NCBI RefSeq assembly: GCF_905171775.1
Contig: NC_053489.1
Location: forward strand, 390,623,483-390,687,482
DNA: 64,000 nt
Source of the DNA: Rana temporaria
Lineage: Eukaryota; Chordata; Amphibia; Anura; Ranidae
Reading direction: 5' to 3'
The notes below the pieces were generated by a model, which worked only from the letters and a program-made list of their open reading frames with translations, was not told where the DNA came from and made no database searches. Numbering within the stretch: the first letter of the stretch is position 1; every line of letters starts with the position of its first letter. Below are positions 1-11,081 of this stretch, in pieces. The position numbers were made by a program, and so were the translations under genes.

Positions 1-353
1 GAGGGTGTTCTGCAGATCAACTGCGGTTTAGCTGCAGATCAGGTGCGAATTTGGAGACCTGGGAGAACTTCCGGGTGAGAGGAGAGTGGGGGAGAATTGT
101 ATTGAGCTGAATGAGAGAAACTCCTGCAGAGAACTGAACACATGTGCGAATTAGATGCGTACCCATAGAAGATAATGGGACTGAATTCGCACCGCAAGAC
201 ATAAAAACCGCATGCGGTTTGGAGGCAATACGCAGTGCGGATGCATCGCACATATGTGAACCAGCCTCATTGAAAACAATGTATTTTGAAATGTCCTGCG
301 AATTAGATGCGGTTTAAACCGCACTCAATTCGCATAGGTGTGAACCTGGCCTA
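1..353. repeat. MITE-like interspersed repeat, left end outside window
   Basis: The right end reads GTGTGAACCTGGCCTA and is preceded at about 296-335 by an imperfect hairpin whose arms carry TGCGAATT and AATTCGCA around a GGTTTAAACC core. The words GTGTGAACC and GCGAATT recur in the repeat at 16744-16974, which suggests one family. The left terminus is not in the window, so neither full length nor target duplication can be seen. Confidence 0.45.
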
Positions 354-525
354 AAAGTTTTCCTACATTAAACCTTGTTTGCCATGTAGTTGCCCATCCC
401 AATTAATTTGTTCAGATCTTCTTGCAAGGTTTCCACATCCTGCGGAGAAGTTGGTTTGCTTGGTATTGTCCGCAAATACAGATATTGAACTGTTTACCCC
501 ACCCTCCTGGTCGTTTTATGAACTA
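354..525 (-). pseudogene. LINE (CR1/L2-type) reverse transcriptase remnant
   Basis: Read on the minus strand with one frame change, this stretch gives an SSISVFADNTK-like string, which matches the fourth RT block (the A/F-x-D-D box region) of CR1/L2 LINEs, followed by decayed residues in the usual positions. One catalytic Asp reads Asn. Only about 55 codons remain, so it is a dead fragment. The clade assignment rests on this motif alone. Confidence 0.5.
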
Positions 526-1085
526 TTTTTTTGCAAGTAAGAAAAAAAATGTGCATTTACAATTTTTTTTTTTTTAGGAGCTTGGCAAGCATTGTGCCAG
601 CAATCAACAGATAGTGGGTCTCATGCAGGACTCCTACAGACTGTCACTGTAAGCTGTCTACCTGTATATTGTATAAGCAGGCTGCTTCACACTGACAGGA
701 AGAAACAATGAACTACCAGAGCGCTTCACAGCTCCTTGGTAGTTCAGTGAGAATTGTGAATGAACGATCCCAGCCCCAGCTCACTGTCACAATAGGGAAT
801 TGGAGGTGTGCGGGGACCGGTGCTACAGTTGCATGTTATAGTTCAATCAAAAGGGAGGAAAAAGTTATACAATCCTATACCCACAGTTGATCATAGGAAA
901 GCAAAAAACTGAAGCAAAGCATGATCCAGTTTGCTCCAGCTGGGGGAAAAAAACCCCCCACCTCAACCCCCCCCTCCCCCAAAGCAGCAATTGGATAGTG
1001 AATACTGGATCTAATTTACCTATAAATGTTAGTATCTAGTTATATTTATGTACTTTTAGTAAAGAATCCAGGCCTTTTTTGTAAC
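526..1085. other. no gene seen; unassigned sequence
   Basis: The stretch contains T-rich and A-rich runs and a C-rich run near 955-980. I see no splice-flanked exon, conserved ORF or recognisable repeat terminus. The short open frame at 708-890 has no family resemblance and is judged random. Confidence 0.4.
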
Positions 1086-1137
1086 AATGGGCCAGATCCA
1101 CAAACGGCGTCGCAAATTTAGTTCTTCCAAACTTATG

Positions 1138-2073
1138 GAAAAGGGATTTCTCTGTATAAACAGAAAAAAACACTGCGCTAACGTGTAAATTAAATAACAG
1201 TGAAAAATTGAATAAATAAAATAAATGTGAAAAGCTGCCAGTATTAATTACTAAAATACCATAGTAAACAAAAACAAAATAATACGGCGCTGATAAACCT
1301 GTGAAAAATATATGTGAAATATATCTCAAAAAATTAAATAAACACAATATAAATGACTGTGAAATATATACCCAGAAAAATATATATATGACCAAAAAAT
1401 TAAGATTGGTGAATTATCAATATGATAATCAATATAACAAATCCGTCCAAATGAATAAATAAAGTGAAATGAAAATAGTCCATAAAAAATCAGTGCAATT
1501 GAGTCCAATTAAGGTGAGCAGCTGTAATTAATCAAGAAAGGATCCTCCACCAGAAAGGTCACCCAATGTGTGGGAAATGAAATCTCCTTACCAGAGAAAA
1601 AGACCGGGCTTTCAACGGTCTAATTCAGCATAAGGATGTTTAAAGTCTTCCTTGAAAAGACTATTCCGGACACTGCTATGAATCACCAGTATGGATAACT
1701 TCAATAGATAGGATCCTATTCAAATCCGCTCCAGTTTAACATTGGTGTTCATAAAACTTCATCTTCTAGCTCCAATTTCTCCAGCATACCTTCAATGGCA
1801 GTGGCTCAAGGCACCATTGAAGGCATGCTGGAGAAATTGGAGCTAGAAGATGAAGTTTTATGAACACCAATGTTAAACTGGAGCGGATTTGAATAGGATC
1901 CTATCTATTGAAGTTATCCATACTGGTGATTCATAGCAGTGTCCGGAATAGTCTTTTCAAGGAAGACTTTAAACATCCTTATGCTGAATTAGACCGTTGA
2001 AAGCCCGGTCTTTTTCTCTGGTAAGGAGATTTCATTTCCCACACATTGGGTGACCTTTCTGGTGGAGGATCCT
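1138..2073 (-). mobile_element. hairpin retroposon-like element 1
   Basis: Flanked by a 16 bp direct repeat TTCTTCCAAACTTATG (1122-1137 and 2074-2089). Positions 1534-1798 and 1814-2078 are a nearly perfect 265 bp inverted repeat around a 15 nt loop (one mismatch seen next to the loop). The left 396 bp (1138-1533) are AT-rich and unpaired. Read on the minus strand the order is antisense arm, loop, sense arm, tail, and the tail ends with an AGCGCAG word and T-rich DNA. The outer arm overlaps the target duplication by five bases (TTCTT). The long duplication argues for target-primed reverse transcription and not for a cut-and-paste transposase. Confidence 0.7.
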
Positions 2074-2751
2074 TTCTTCCAAACTTATGTCATTTAAGTT
2101 ACGGCGCCCTAATTTGGTATCGTAAGTGCCGTATCCACAGCGCATTTGCGCCCAAATTTGCGCCAGTGTAACTTAAATTCCGAGGCGTAAGGTGGGCTTA
2201 TTGCAAGTGGGAAGGAAGAGGCCGTGCTTCATTGTAATGAGCCGTGACCCCAGGCAAATGAGGTGCCGGCCGTTCTGCGCATGCGCGCACGAATCTGGAC
2301 CTCACTGGGCATGTGCAGAACTTGGCTCGGCGCAATCAGTGAGATAGGTAAAAGGCCAAGCGTACTTAGTTTGAGGATCGCCCTGCGTATAAAAAGCCCC
2401 AGTCAAACACACTTCCCTTGCAAAAGTATATCCCAGTGTTTCCCTTCCTAGAGCAAGTTGCTTCTGCTCTGAACGTTTGTTGGTAAGTTGTGTTTGTGAG
2501 AAAAGTTTTTGAGGAGTTGGAGAGTATAGTTGGTGTTTGTTTTTGCGAAGTGTAGTTTCTGATTGTTTTTTTGTGATTGTATTTTCTTGTTTTTTTTTTT
2601 GCGTGTTTGTTTTTGAATTTATAGTAGCTGTCTGCTTGTGTGTTTAGATTTTTGTTTGTTTTTTCAGTGTTTTTTTTTGTTTGTTTGTTTGGGTATGTAT
2701 TTTTGTTTGTTTGTCTGTTGGGTTTTTTCTTGTTGCTGGGTGGTGTCTGTG

Positions 2752-4109
2752 ATGGCCCCCAAGCGCAGGAAGCTCAATTTTACCCTGGGAGAGAAGCAAA
2801 TTCTTGCTCGGGGCATCGTCCGATATGGGCCTTATCTGCATGGCCCTGAGAGCCGGAACACCCCCCAGCCAGGAAGAAGGAGATAATTAAAAAGATCACG
2901 GATCAGATCAATGCGGCGGGGGGGGGGGAGACCAGGACCCCCGCTGGCATACAAAAGAAGATAAATGATCTTAAGAGCCTGGTCCGGAACAAGATGGCAA
3001 GGATCAATGCCCATACCACGGGCACTGGAGGAGGGGGACCCTGCCCCGTCAGTCTGACTGGGGAGGAATGGGCAGTGGCCCAGTGTTTCCACCCATAGCA
3101 GGTGGTGGGCCTGCCTGGCTATCAATCTGATGTTCCTGTGAGGACAGGTAAGTTTTTGTTTTTTCTTTCTGGTGATTTGTGTGGGTGGGTGAAGGGAAGA
3201 TGTGCCAAGTGTGTGGATCCTCAAACCTGTGAGTGTTTTGTGTCCTCCACAGATGGCCAGGAGGTTGCTGGCCCATCAGGCCAGGCTGCTGCACCATCCC
3301 CTGGACAAGAGGCTGCTGATGAGTCCCAAGAAGGGCAGGATTCCCCAGGGGAGGGGAGTGGCCAAACATCCCCTCATGAGTGGGTGGAGGAAGATCTGCA
3401 GCTTGGCCGGGAAATCCTTTTGGCCTCGGATTTTATGACCCTTGAGGCTACCCCTGAGGCTTGCACCAGTCAGGCCACCATCAGGGGTAGCCCCTCCCAC
3501 TCCTCCCCCAACAGGCCTCAACTCACAAGGGTCACTCTCTCCCCTCCTCCAGGGCCGCAAGACTCAGCGGCAGGCAGGATGGCGACCCAGGAGACCAGGG
3601 GGGTGGCTGAGCGTCTGCCGGTCAGTCTGCTGAGGGACAATGCCCGGCAGACCTGCACTCTGGCTCAAATAAATCCAAAAATGACCCAGATGGAGCACAG
3701 CCTGGGTGTAATGAAGGAGGCACTCTGTGATGTGGCCACCAACTCAGTGGCGGTCATCACATGCTTGAATGACCTGCAGACCGCCACAACAGGCGTGGCC
3801 CAGGAGGTGAGTGCCCTGACCCAGGCTGTGCAGGACAATACCAGGTCTGGCCAGGCCAATGCGGCTGCCCTCACTCTGTCTTACAAGGATAGCAGTGGCC
3901 TTGGAGGGCAGGCCAGCAGGAGGACAGTCACCAGGGGAGGCTCCTCCTTCCCCTGCTCACCCCCCCCAGGAGGCTCCTCCTTCCCCTGCTCACACTTCCC
4001 CCCCATGAAGATACTTCCTCCCCTGCTCACACCCCCCCCAATGAAGATCCTGTATACTGTACTTATGATTTGTTTTATGTGTGTGAATGTGGGGGGGTGG
4101 CATTCCTGA
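2752..4109 (+). pseudogene. Harbinger Myb/SANT-like protein, broken
   Basis: This is the accessory protein that in Harbinger elements binds the transposase and the terminal DNA. The ATG at 2752 opens with a basic MAPKRRKL segment that could be a nuclear localisation signal, then a Myb-like region (KITDQINAAG, KINDLKSLVRNKMA when the frames are followed). The reading is lost by a one-base shift near 2870, again in the G run at about 2915-2926, and by a TAG near 3097. A good intron fits at 3148-3252 (AG|GTAAGT to CCACAG), and the second exon then runs open to the stop at 4107-4109. It is rich in Gly, Pro, Ser and Gln, with a helical stretch at about 3600-3870 typical of the C-terminal partner-binding part. 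It is convergent with the transposase. Confidence 0.65.
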
Positions 4110-4340
4110 TAAAATAAGGGTGTCACCCTCAGTTTTGGTGGAGAAGGGATCCCCAGGACCAGGGAGAAGTGATCCCAGGTTCCTGAATGGTGTATGAATG
4201 CACAGTAACAGAATTGGAGCCGTGGCGTTACTGCTCCCAAGTACCAAAGGGGGGGGGGGGTACTTGGATCTAATCCAATGTGATGTGTCTGTGCTAGGGA
4301 CCACAGTGGTGTGCATTCATGCATTCTCATTGTGACATAA

Positions 4341-5537
4341 TTAATGTGCGTTTACTGTGGAAAAAATGCCTTCTGCGAGGCGTCTCCTGGCTGCTGTGCC
4401 CTCAGCAGACCGGGTAGAGTTGGTTAGGGGGGGATTGTCTGGGTCGGGGGTCAGGTCATCACCTATGTCAATCTCCAGGCCCCTTCTCACTGCAAAGTTG
4501 TGCAGAATACAACATGCACCGATTATCTGCCACACAAAGTCTGGGGAATACAACAGTGTACCCCCAGACTTATCCAGGCATCTGAAGCGGGACTTCAGGA
4601 GGCCAAATGTGCGTTTCACAACTGCACAGGTACGAATGTGAGCCTCATTATAACTTTGCTCTCCTGGGGTTTGGGGGTTCCGGTATGGGGTCATCATATG
4701 GGGTCCCAGTGCATATCCAGAGTCACCTGGAAGGGAAAAGACAGGAGGATGTTAGTCATGCATGTGCCCCTCATGATGTCTGCATCATGGGGGGGGGGGG
4801 GGCAGTCATACCTGACACCCATGTCACTCACCAACCAGCCAGCTGTCCCCATACACGTTCAGCTCCAAATCTCTTGAGATGTTGCTCTGACGGAAGATGT
4901 AGCTGTCATGGCAGGATCCAGGGAATTTCGCACAGATGTGCCATATGAGGGATTGTGCATTCACTATGACCTGGACATTTATGGAATGCCAGTGCTTCCT
5001 ATTATGGAACATGTGCTCTGTCTCATGGGGGGGCTGTAGTGCCACATGGGTACAATCAATGGCCCCGATGGTGCGTGGGAACCTGGCTATTTGGTAAAAA
5101 TCCGTCATTGTCTTTATTCGCTGGTCCTCCTGGGTGGGTTTTTGGAATTGATTGCCCATGCGTCTCAGTATTGCAGGGACTACTTGGTGCACACACCTAC
5201 TCATGGAGGATTGTTCCATCCCAGCCACACCTCCACTTGTGCGTTGAAAAGAGCCAGTGGCAAGGAAATGCAGTGTTGCCAGTACTTTGATGAGAGGCTG
5301 CAGTGCATGGGAGCGTTGTGTTGGGGTGGTGAGGTCATCCTGCAGGATTCTGGTTAATTCCAGGATGGCTTCACGGTTGAAACGGAAGTTGTGGATTACT
5401 TCAGAAGCAGTCATGCCAAAGACATCTCGGCGTGTGCGGTATACCCTCTCCTGTGCCCTCCTCCTCCTCTGTTCCCTCCTCCTTCTTTGCGCCTCTAAAG
5501 TAACGAGTGCAGTTAGGATCATGGATGGCCCTGGCAT
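4341..5537 (-). CDS. HARBI1-type DDE transposase, two exons, catalytic E changed to K
   Basis: The nuclease of the Harbinger element, which cuts the terminal repeats. Exons are 5537-4832 and 4726-4341; the intron 4831-4727 has GTGAGT and a TTCCCTTCCAG acceptor and keeps the frame (363 residues). The ATG at 5537 is chosen because upstream in-frame codons are only TTG and CTG. An Arg-rich N-terminus (18-37) is followed by helix-turn-helix-like segments (about 41-120). Catalytic residues D161 (AIDCTH) and D211 (SCHDSYI) are present. In the third block, where the family has VERTFG, this copy has VKRTFG: Lys273, codon 4616-4614, a single-base change from Glu. GDSGY and the FGLLKSRFRCL block are intact. 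No stop or frameshift is seen, so inactivation would be by this missense change. The alternative is a sequencing error at one base. Confidence 0.85.
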
Positions 5538-5943
5538 GTTGGCAGACAGATTGTAGTCCAGCAAATGTGTGTGCTCAGCTCTTCCTCAATGGTGTTGCTT
5601 CAGCAGACATTTACACGGCATGTGTAAAATTAGGGCTGCTTTCATAAAGTGTAACTTCCCGCCGTGAAACTAACAGGTGCGCACAGGGCTTAATCTACGG
5701 TGCACACACTTAATTTTGTGGATCGCCCTATTTCCCTCATTTGCATCTTTGCCTATCAAAAACAGCGGCGTGTCTAGCGTAATTTGCGCCCGAAGAAGCG
5801 CCGGTGTAATTGTTTTAGGTAAGACGGAAATACCGGAATTTCAGGCGTATCTCGTTTTGAGGATCAGGCGCAAAGATAGGCGCCGTGTAAATTTAGAAAT
5901 CTCAAGTTAAGTCGGCATATCTCTTTTGAGGATCTGGCCCAAT

Positions 5944-6118
5944 GTGCTGAGCTAGCCAGAACCAGCTCTTGAGGGAGTCTATTCCACATTTTCACAGCTC
6001 TTACTATGAAGAAACCTTTCCATATTTGAAGACTAAATCTTTTCCTCCAGATGTAGAGTGCCCCCTTTATCTTCTGTGATGACCTAAATGTGAATAACTC
6101 TACACCAAGTTCATTATA
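5944..6118 (-). pseudogene. CR1-like LINE ORF2 C-terminal fragment (distal part)
   Basis: On the minus strand the residues read IWRKRFSLQIWKGFFIVRAV followed by KMWNRLPQELV, the signature near the C-terminus of CR1/L2 reverse transcriptases (F-x-V-R-x-V-x-x-W-N-x-L-P). It continues the fragment at 6437-6760, separated from it by a small hAT insertion. The Harbinger element directly to the left inserted into or beside the same LINE. Confidence 0.65.
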
Positions 6119-6126
6119 TGGACCAC

Positions 6127-6428
6127 TAGGGGTGCAGCGGATCAAAAAAACCCATGGTTTGGATCGTTCCTCGGATCAGAGTGACAGATGGGATTATTTT
6201 TTGGATCGCCACCATATATAGTTCCAACTGTAATATCTACATCTCCTCGTCAGCGTGCCACTATGGGGAGCTCGCCTAGGCCGCCACCGACGGGTGTACC
6301 AAGATGGCCGCCGCTAGGCCAAAGCGGCGGCCTTTCCTATGGCCGCAATCCACGGATCGTGTGGTGTGCCGATTCAAACGCCTTGACCCGTTCAGATCAT
6401 GGATCAATGATGATCCGTTGCCCCCCTA
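6127..6428. mobile_element. hAT-type MITE
   Basis: Ends are TAGGGGTGCAGCGGATCA and TGATCCGTTGCCCCCCTA (imperfect inverted repeats), flanked by an exact 8 bp duplication TGGACCAC at 6119-6126 and 6429-6436. Eight-base duplications define hAT insertion. At 302 bp with no coding capacity, it is non-autonomous. Removing it rejoins the two parts of a CR1 LINE. Confidence 0.85.
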
Positions 6429-6436
6429 TGGACCAC

Positions 6437-6760
6437 TTATGTATTTATACATGTTGATCAGACCCCCCCCCCCTTTTAATCTCTTAAGAGAGTAAATTCT
6501 AATCTTTCTTTCATAGCTGAGCTCATGCCTCTTGTCTGTCTGGTTGCCCTTTTCTGCACTTGTTCCAGTTCCCAGATTATACTTTTTGTGAATTGGTGCC
6601 CAAAACTGAACTGCATATTTCAGATGAGGTTTTACTAATGATTTGTACAGGGGTACAATGATTTCTCTGAAGTCTATAGCTCTCAATACAAAGGATTTGC
6701 TTGCATGGGAAACCGCTGCTTGGCATTGCATGCCATTATTGACGCATATTTAAAAAAATC
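6437..6760 (-). pseudogene. CR1-like LINE ORF2 fragment (proximal part)
   Basis: The minus strand shows VPLYKSLVKPHLKYAVQFWA, the conserved VRPHLEYAVQFW block of the CR1 C-terminal domain, then frameshifted text toward ERKIRIYSLKRL. It is followed on the minus strand by the 5944-6118 fragment after the hAT MITE. Several frame changes are present, so it is dead. Confidence 0.7.
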
Positions 6761-6887
6761 CCCCATTAGTTCACCCCCCACACAAAACATTAAAATGTGA
6801 GATTGAGGATAGCGCATTTAGGAGAACCGTCAGATAATGGCAAAACTAGGGCCTCACTCCTACAAAACTGCTAGCTGAGATAGACAG

Positions 6888-9800
6888 TCAACAATACCTA
6901 TTGTGTTGCGATCGTGATGTCTGAATCAACCCATACGCTCTGAATTTTGTCAAAGCTGGGCAGCATCTGGCAAGATAGGCCTCTTTGTACAGTGGCACCG
7001 CTGAGTTGATCAGCAATTTCCTTGTATTCAAAGAAGGTACCTCCGTTTGTTTCCATTTAATGAGTAGAGCCTTCCTAGCGTAAAACAATAGAAGTCCTAT
7101 TAACGCTCTGGTTGCTCGGCGGTGGGTCAAGGAGCCCACCAAATAAAGTACACAGACCGATACATTCAGGGGAACATGAATCAAGGTTTCAATGAAGGTC
7201 GTGACCTCCGCCCAGAAGAGCTGGATTCTGGGACAGCACCACAACATATGGTTGAAGTCGGCATTTGCCATATCACACTTCCAACCGTTGGAGGAGGAAT
7301 TCAGTTACATTTTGGATAATCTTTGGGGTAACAAATATACTCTATGAAGCAGTTTAAATTGTATCAACCAATCCCTAACAGAAATGAGCTGTAAGAAAGG
7401 ATATTCCTAGGTGTCCTCCCAGTCCTCTGAATCTAGATCCGGGATATCGCCCTGCCACCTAGAGAGCAAGTCCTCCAGACCAAAGTGGACTGAAGGCAAT
7501 AAAGCTTTGTAAAAGGTAGAGGTGGGTTTGACCAGAGCAGTAACCCTTAATGTGGATTCAAGGTTAGACCGGAGGAGAAGCACCAGGGTGGAACCAAATT
7601 GGGCAGCGAAGGCATGGCGAATTTGAAAAAATTGAAAGAATTGTCAGTTAGTGAGCCCGAATTTCTCCTTGAAGGAATCAAAGGTCAGAAGGGAGCCACT
7701 AACACAGATATGCTCCAGGTTTTTGATACCTCTAGTTGCCCAAAATCCTGGGTCTGGGATAGTCAGAAACTCTGGTAAATGTGGGTTGAGCCACAGGGGT
7801 GTGTTTGGAGATCTAGTGTGAGGATCCCTTTGTAGTGTACAGATCAACAGTTGCCAAGCCCTGATCACTGCCTTCATGGAGGGTGTGAGAGGATAGGGGG
7901 CTCTGACACCCCTATACAAAGCATTACTCAGCGCCTCGTAGGAACCGAAGTGGGCAGTCTCAAGGACTACAGCAGCATTGGTTGCATCTGAGACTAGTCA
8001 GTTATGAGCGTGTGACAGTAGTGCAGCAAAGAAATACTTCCGAAGATCCGGACAGGCCAGGTCTCTCTGTCTAGGGTCTTTTGAGTATAGATTTGTTTAT
8101 TCTAGGGGGACGAGAGTTCCACAGAAAAGGAGTTATAATGGAGTCAAATTTTTGAAAGAAGGCTTTGGGAATCCAAACTGGGGAGTGCCTCAGAGCATAT
8201 AGAAAAACTGTGAGAAATTTAATTTTAAGTAAGTTTATCCTGCCAATGAGGGATAACGGCAGGTTATTCCAAGCCTGAAGTTTTAGTTTGAGTTGGGTTA
8301 GTAAGGGATAGAGATTTAACTCTAGGAGTAATGGTAATGCCCAGATAAAGGATAGAGGAGGTCCAGGTTAGTGAGACAGAGGGGTCTGCATGGAGTTTTG
8401 CATGAGAGTCAATAGGTAGTGCTTGGGATTTTTCCCAATTGACTCTGAGTCCAGATAGTCTGGAGAATTCAGAAATGATATCCAGAGCTGCACTGAGGGA
8501 GGATCCCGGATCATTGAGAAAAAGCATGAGGTCATCTGCATATAAAGCAAGTTTTTCAGTGATGGTGCCTACTTTAATGCCCCTCACCGAATTTGAGTGA
8601 GGGCCATGGCTAGGGGTTCCATGACCAGGGCAAACAAGAATGGGGAGAGGGTCAGACAGCAGGCCCCCTAGTTTGATCTGTGCTGTTGGTGGTTTGTACA
8701 GTATATCTATCCACTTGCAAAAAAAAAGGGACCAAAACCAAAGGTCTGCACTCTGCACGACTGATTTCATATATTGCCATGTTACCATATCAAAGGCTTT
8801 TTCAATATCTAGTGCTACCATTACCCGGGTTTGGAAATGAGAGTTTGGGAGCTGCAAATGAATGAGAACTCTTCTTAGGCCGCGTACACACGATCGGTTC
8901 ATCTGATGAGAATGGTCTGATGGACCGTTTTCATCAGTCCAAACCGATCGTGTGTGGGCCCCATCGGTTAAAGCAAGGAACTTGCTTTAAAATTAAACCG
9001 ATGGACGTCAAAACCGATAGTCAAAACCGATCGTTAGTATGCAAAAGCATCGGTTAAAAACCTGCGCATGCTCAGAATCAAGGCGACGCATGCTTGGGAG
9101 CATTGAACTTCATTTTTTTCAGCACTTCGTTGTGTTTTACGTCACCACGTTCTGACACGATCGGTTATTTAACCTATGGTGTGTAGGCACATCAGACCAT
9201 CAGTCGGCTTCATCGGTTAACCGATGACAACGGTCCTTCGGACCGTTGTCATCGGTTGGACTGATAGTGTGTACGAGGCCTAAGGTTGATATCAGTTGAT
9301 TTTCCTGGTATAAACCCGGTCTGATCAGTGTCGACCAGATCCGGTAGAACTCTTACCAACCTAGAGACGAGGACCTTGGCCAGAATCTTTAGATCATAGT
9401 TTAATAAACAAATAGACCTGTAAGAGGCACAGTGTTTTGGGTCTTTGCCCGGTTTAGGGATGAGAACAATGTGGGCTCTGTACATAGTGGGTGGTAAGGA
9501 GTTGACCTTTAAGCAGTGGGAAAAGAGTAGCTGAAGCTTGGGAGCTATAATCTTGGTATATCTTTTGTACCAGTCACCCGGGAGTCCATCTGGACCAGGG
9601 GTTTTGGAGGGAGGTAGCGAGGCGATGGCCAACTCTATCTCATGGGTCGTTATTGGGGCATCCAGGGCCTCGATCTCTAAAGATGGAAGGCTGGGAAGAT
9701 GCAGTTTTTGTAGTTTTTATTCAAGAACCTCTGGAGCAGGGCTGTGGGGTTGGTGATATAGGTTACTAAAAAAAACATAAAATTGGTGTCAGGATCAGTA

Positions 9801-10940
9801 ATACTAGTCCCGGTATCTGATAGTAATTCGGGAACTATAGTCTGAAATTGCAGGTCAGCCACCAGATTGGCCAGCAGGTGTCCATTTTTGTCCCCTGATT
9901 CAAATATTTTACCAGACGACAAACGGACATCAGTTTGGGTTAGAGAAGTGTAGTGTAGGGCTATATTTCTCCTGGCTTGGGCCAATTGGAGATAATTGGA
10001 TGGTGTAGGTTGCTCAGCAAAGGACGCAGAAGCATCAGCCTCCAGACCTTCTAGTCTCAAGGTTTCAGATGCGCAATCGGATCTGGTAGCTTTGATGGTC
10101 GAAATATAAGAGCCACGGGTCGTTGCCTTTGAAGGCATCCCACCCCAGGAGGAGCTGTGTCCGCATTGTGAGACCAGTAATCTTCTAGTTGTGGAGATAC
10201 AAGCTCAGACACACTGTCATTGTTAATCCATTTAGGAGCTAGCCTCCAGGTGCCTGGATCTTTCCTTCTACCCAATCGGAAGCATATTTCAAGCGGAGAG
10301 TGGTCAGAAAGTCCTGCTGGGAGATACGAGGCCTCCGATACTTTAGAGATCGCTGGAGCGCTGCCAAATGCAAAATCAATTCTGGAGCCAGATTTGTGGG
10401 TTGTGGACAGGTGAGAGAAGACTCTGGAGTCAGAATGCTTCCATCTCCATATCTCAGTTAGAGCGAAGGTGTCCGCCCATTGAGTGAGAACAGGGGAGAC
10501 TGTGCGCTGGGGGTTAGAGGAGTCTAGGACAGGATCAAGAATTGAATTAAAGTACCCAAAAATGATATGTGTGGAGGGAAGGGAAGCTAGTTTCTCGCTG
10601 ATGGAGAAAAGTAAGGTGGGGTCAACAGGAGGGGGTAGGTAGACATTTACAAAAGCCCAGAGGACTGAATGAAGTTCTAGTAACAGAATTATGTACCTGC
10701 CAGCGGGGTCCGAGACCACTCTCTCAACTTTACAAGGTAGAGCTTTATTAATTAGGATGGCGACTCCTCTCGCATAGGTCGAGTATGTGGCATGAAAGGC
10801 CTGTCTCACCCAATATCCTACTTCCCACGAGATGAGTCTCCCATAGAAAGAAGATGTGTGGCTTGTGGGACGCTAAGAATTTGAACATTAGAGAACGCTT
10901 AAATTTGTCATTCAGTCCAGTAAACCAGTTTAACATCAGA
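6888..10940 (-). pseudogene. L1-A ORF2: endonuclease and reverse transcriptase
   Basis: From 10940 leftward: an APE-type endonuclease with LASHKPHIFFLWETHL (WETHL where the family has QETHL), VNVYLPPP, and GLSDHSPLEI, the terminal SDH motif. The linker follows at 10138-9677, then the RT with TPGPDGLPGDWY, ASYRSICLLNYDLKILAKVL and QTGFIPGKSTDINL (9632-9300), a MITE, then ALDIEKAFDMVTW, a degraded GTRQGCPLSP block, and LYADDLMLFL (about 8545). The C-terminal part has ADFNHMLWCCPRIQLFW (7271 on), the zinc-knuckle-like region. Frame changes occur between most blocks. It is closest in style to the Tx1/L1 clade. Confidence 0.8.
8878..9280. mobile_element. MITE with GGCC-GTACACACG termini, in L1-A
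   Basis: Ends are GGCCGCGTACACACGATCGG and AGTGTGTACGAGGCC, with TA on both sides. Internal inverted segments repeat CCGATCGTGTGTG and GACAACGGTCC/GGACCGTTGTC, so the element can fold extensively. It splits the L1-A RT between the INL and RRVLIHLQL residues. A TA duplication would suggest Tc1/mariner-type mobilisation, but the family was not identified. The repeat at 58700-59308 ends in a similar GTGTGTACGCGGC. Confidence 0.65.
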
Positions 10941-11081
10941 CATAGCCATCATGTAACAATTTCAGGTAGGTAGTGAAGACCATTGCTATACGTTTCAATA
11001 AGGACCTTAGAAAAAAGCTCCTCAGCAAACAGTGGCATAGAAATAGCATGACATTGTAATCAGACAATCGAGTAGTTATAA

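Larger units (their letters stand above)
1089..5940. mobile_element. PIF/Harbinger transposon, two-gene
   Basis: The ends are inverted copies of GGGCCAGATCC, flanked by the direct repeat AAT (1086-1088 and 5941-5943), as expected for the 3 bp duplication of Harbinger elements. Inside are the two genes of the superfamily: a Myb/SANT-like protein on + (from 2752) and a HARBI1-type DDE transposase on - (5537 to 4341), pointing toward each other. A foldback element is inserted at 1138-2073, so the original transposon was about 3.9 kb. The same terminal sequence ends the many MITEs downstream, so this is a plausible relative of the source that mobilised them. Both genes are damaged, so this copy is probably inactive. 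Confidence 0.85.

Noticed and set aside
1036..1508. Hydrophobic minus-strand frames of 119 and 60 codons resembling membrane proteins
   Set aside because: They lie in the AT-rich unpaired tail of the first hairpin element; the Phe/Tyr/Ile bias comes from base composition.
2644..2841. Lys/Thr-rich minus-strand frame
   Set aside because: It is antisense to the T-rich leader of the Harbinger Myb-like gene.
4824..5564. Transposase start at 5564
   Set aside because: That codon is not ATG; the first in-frame ATG is at 5537.
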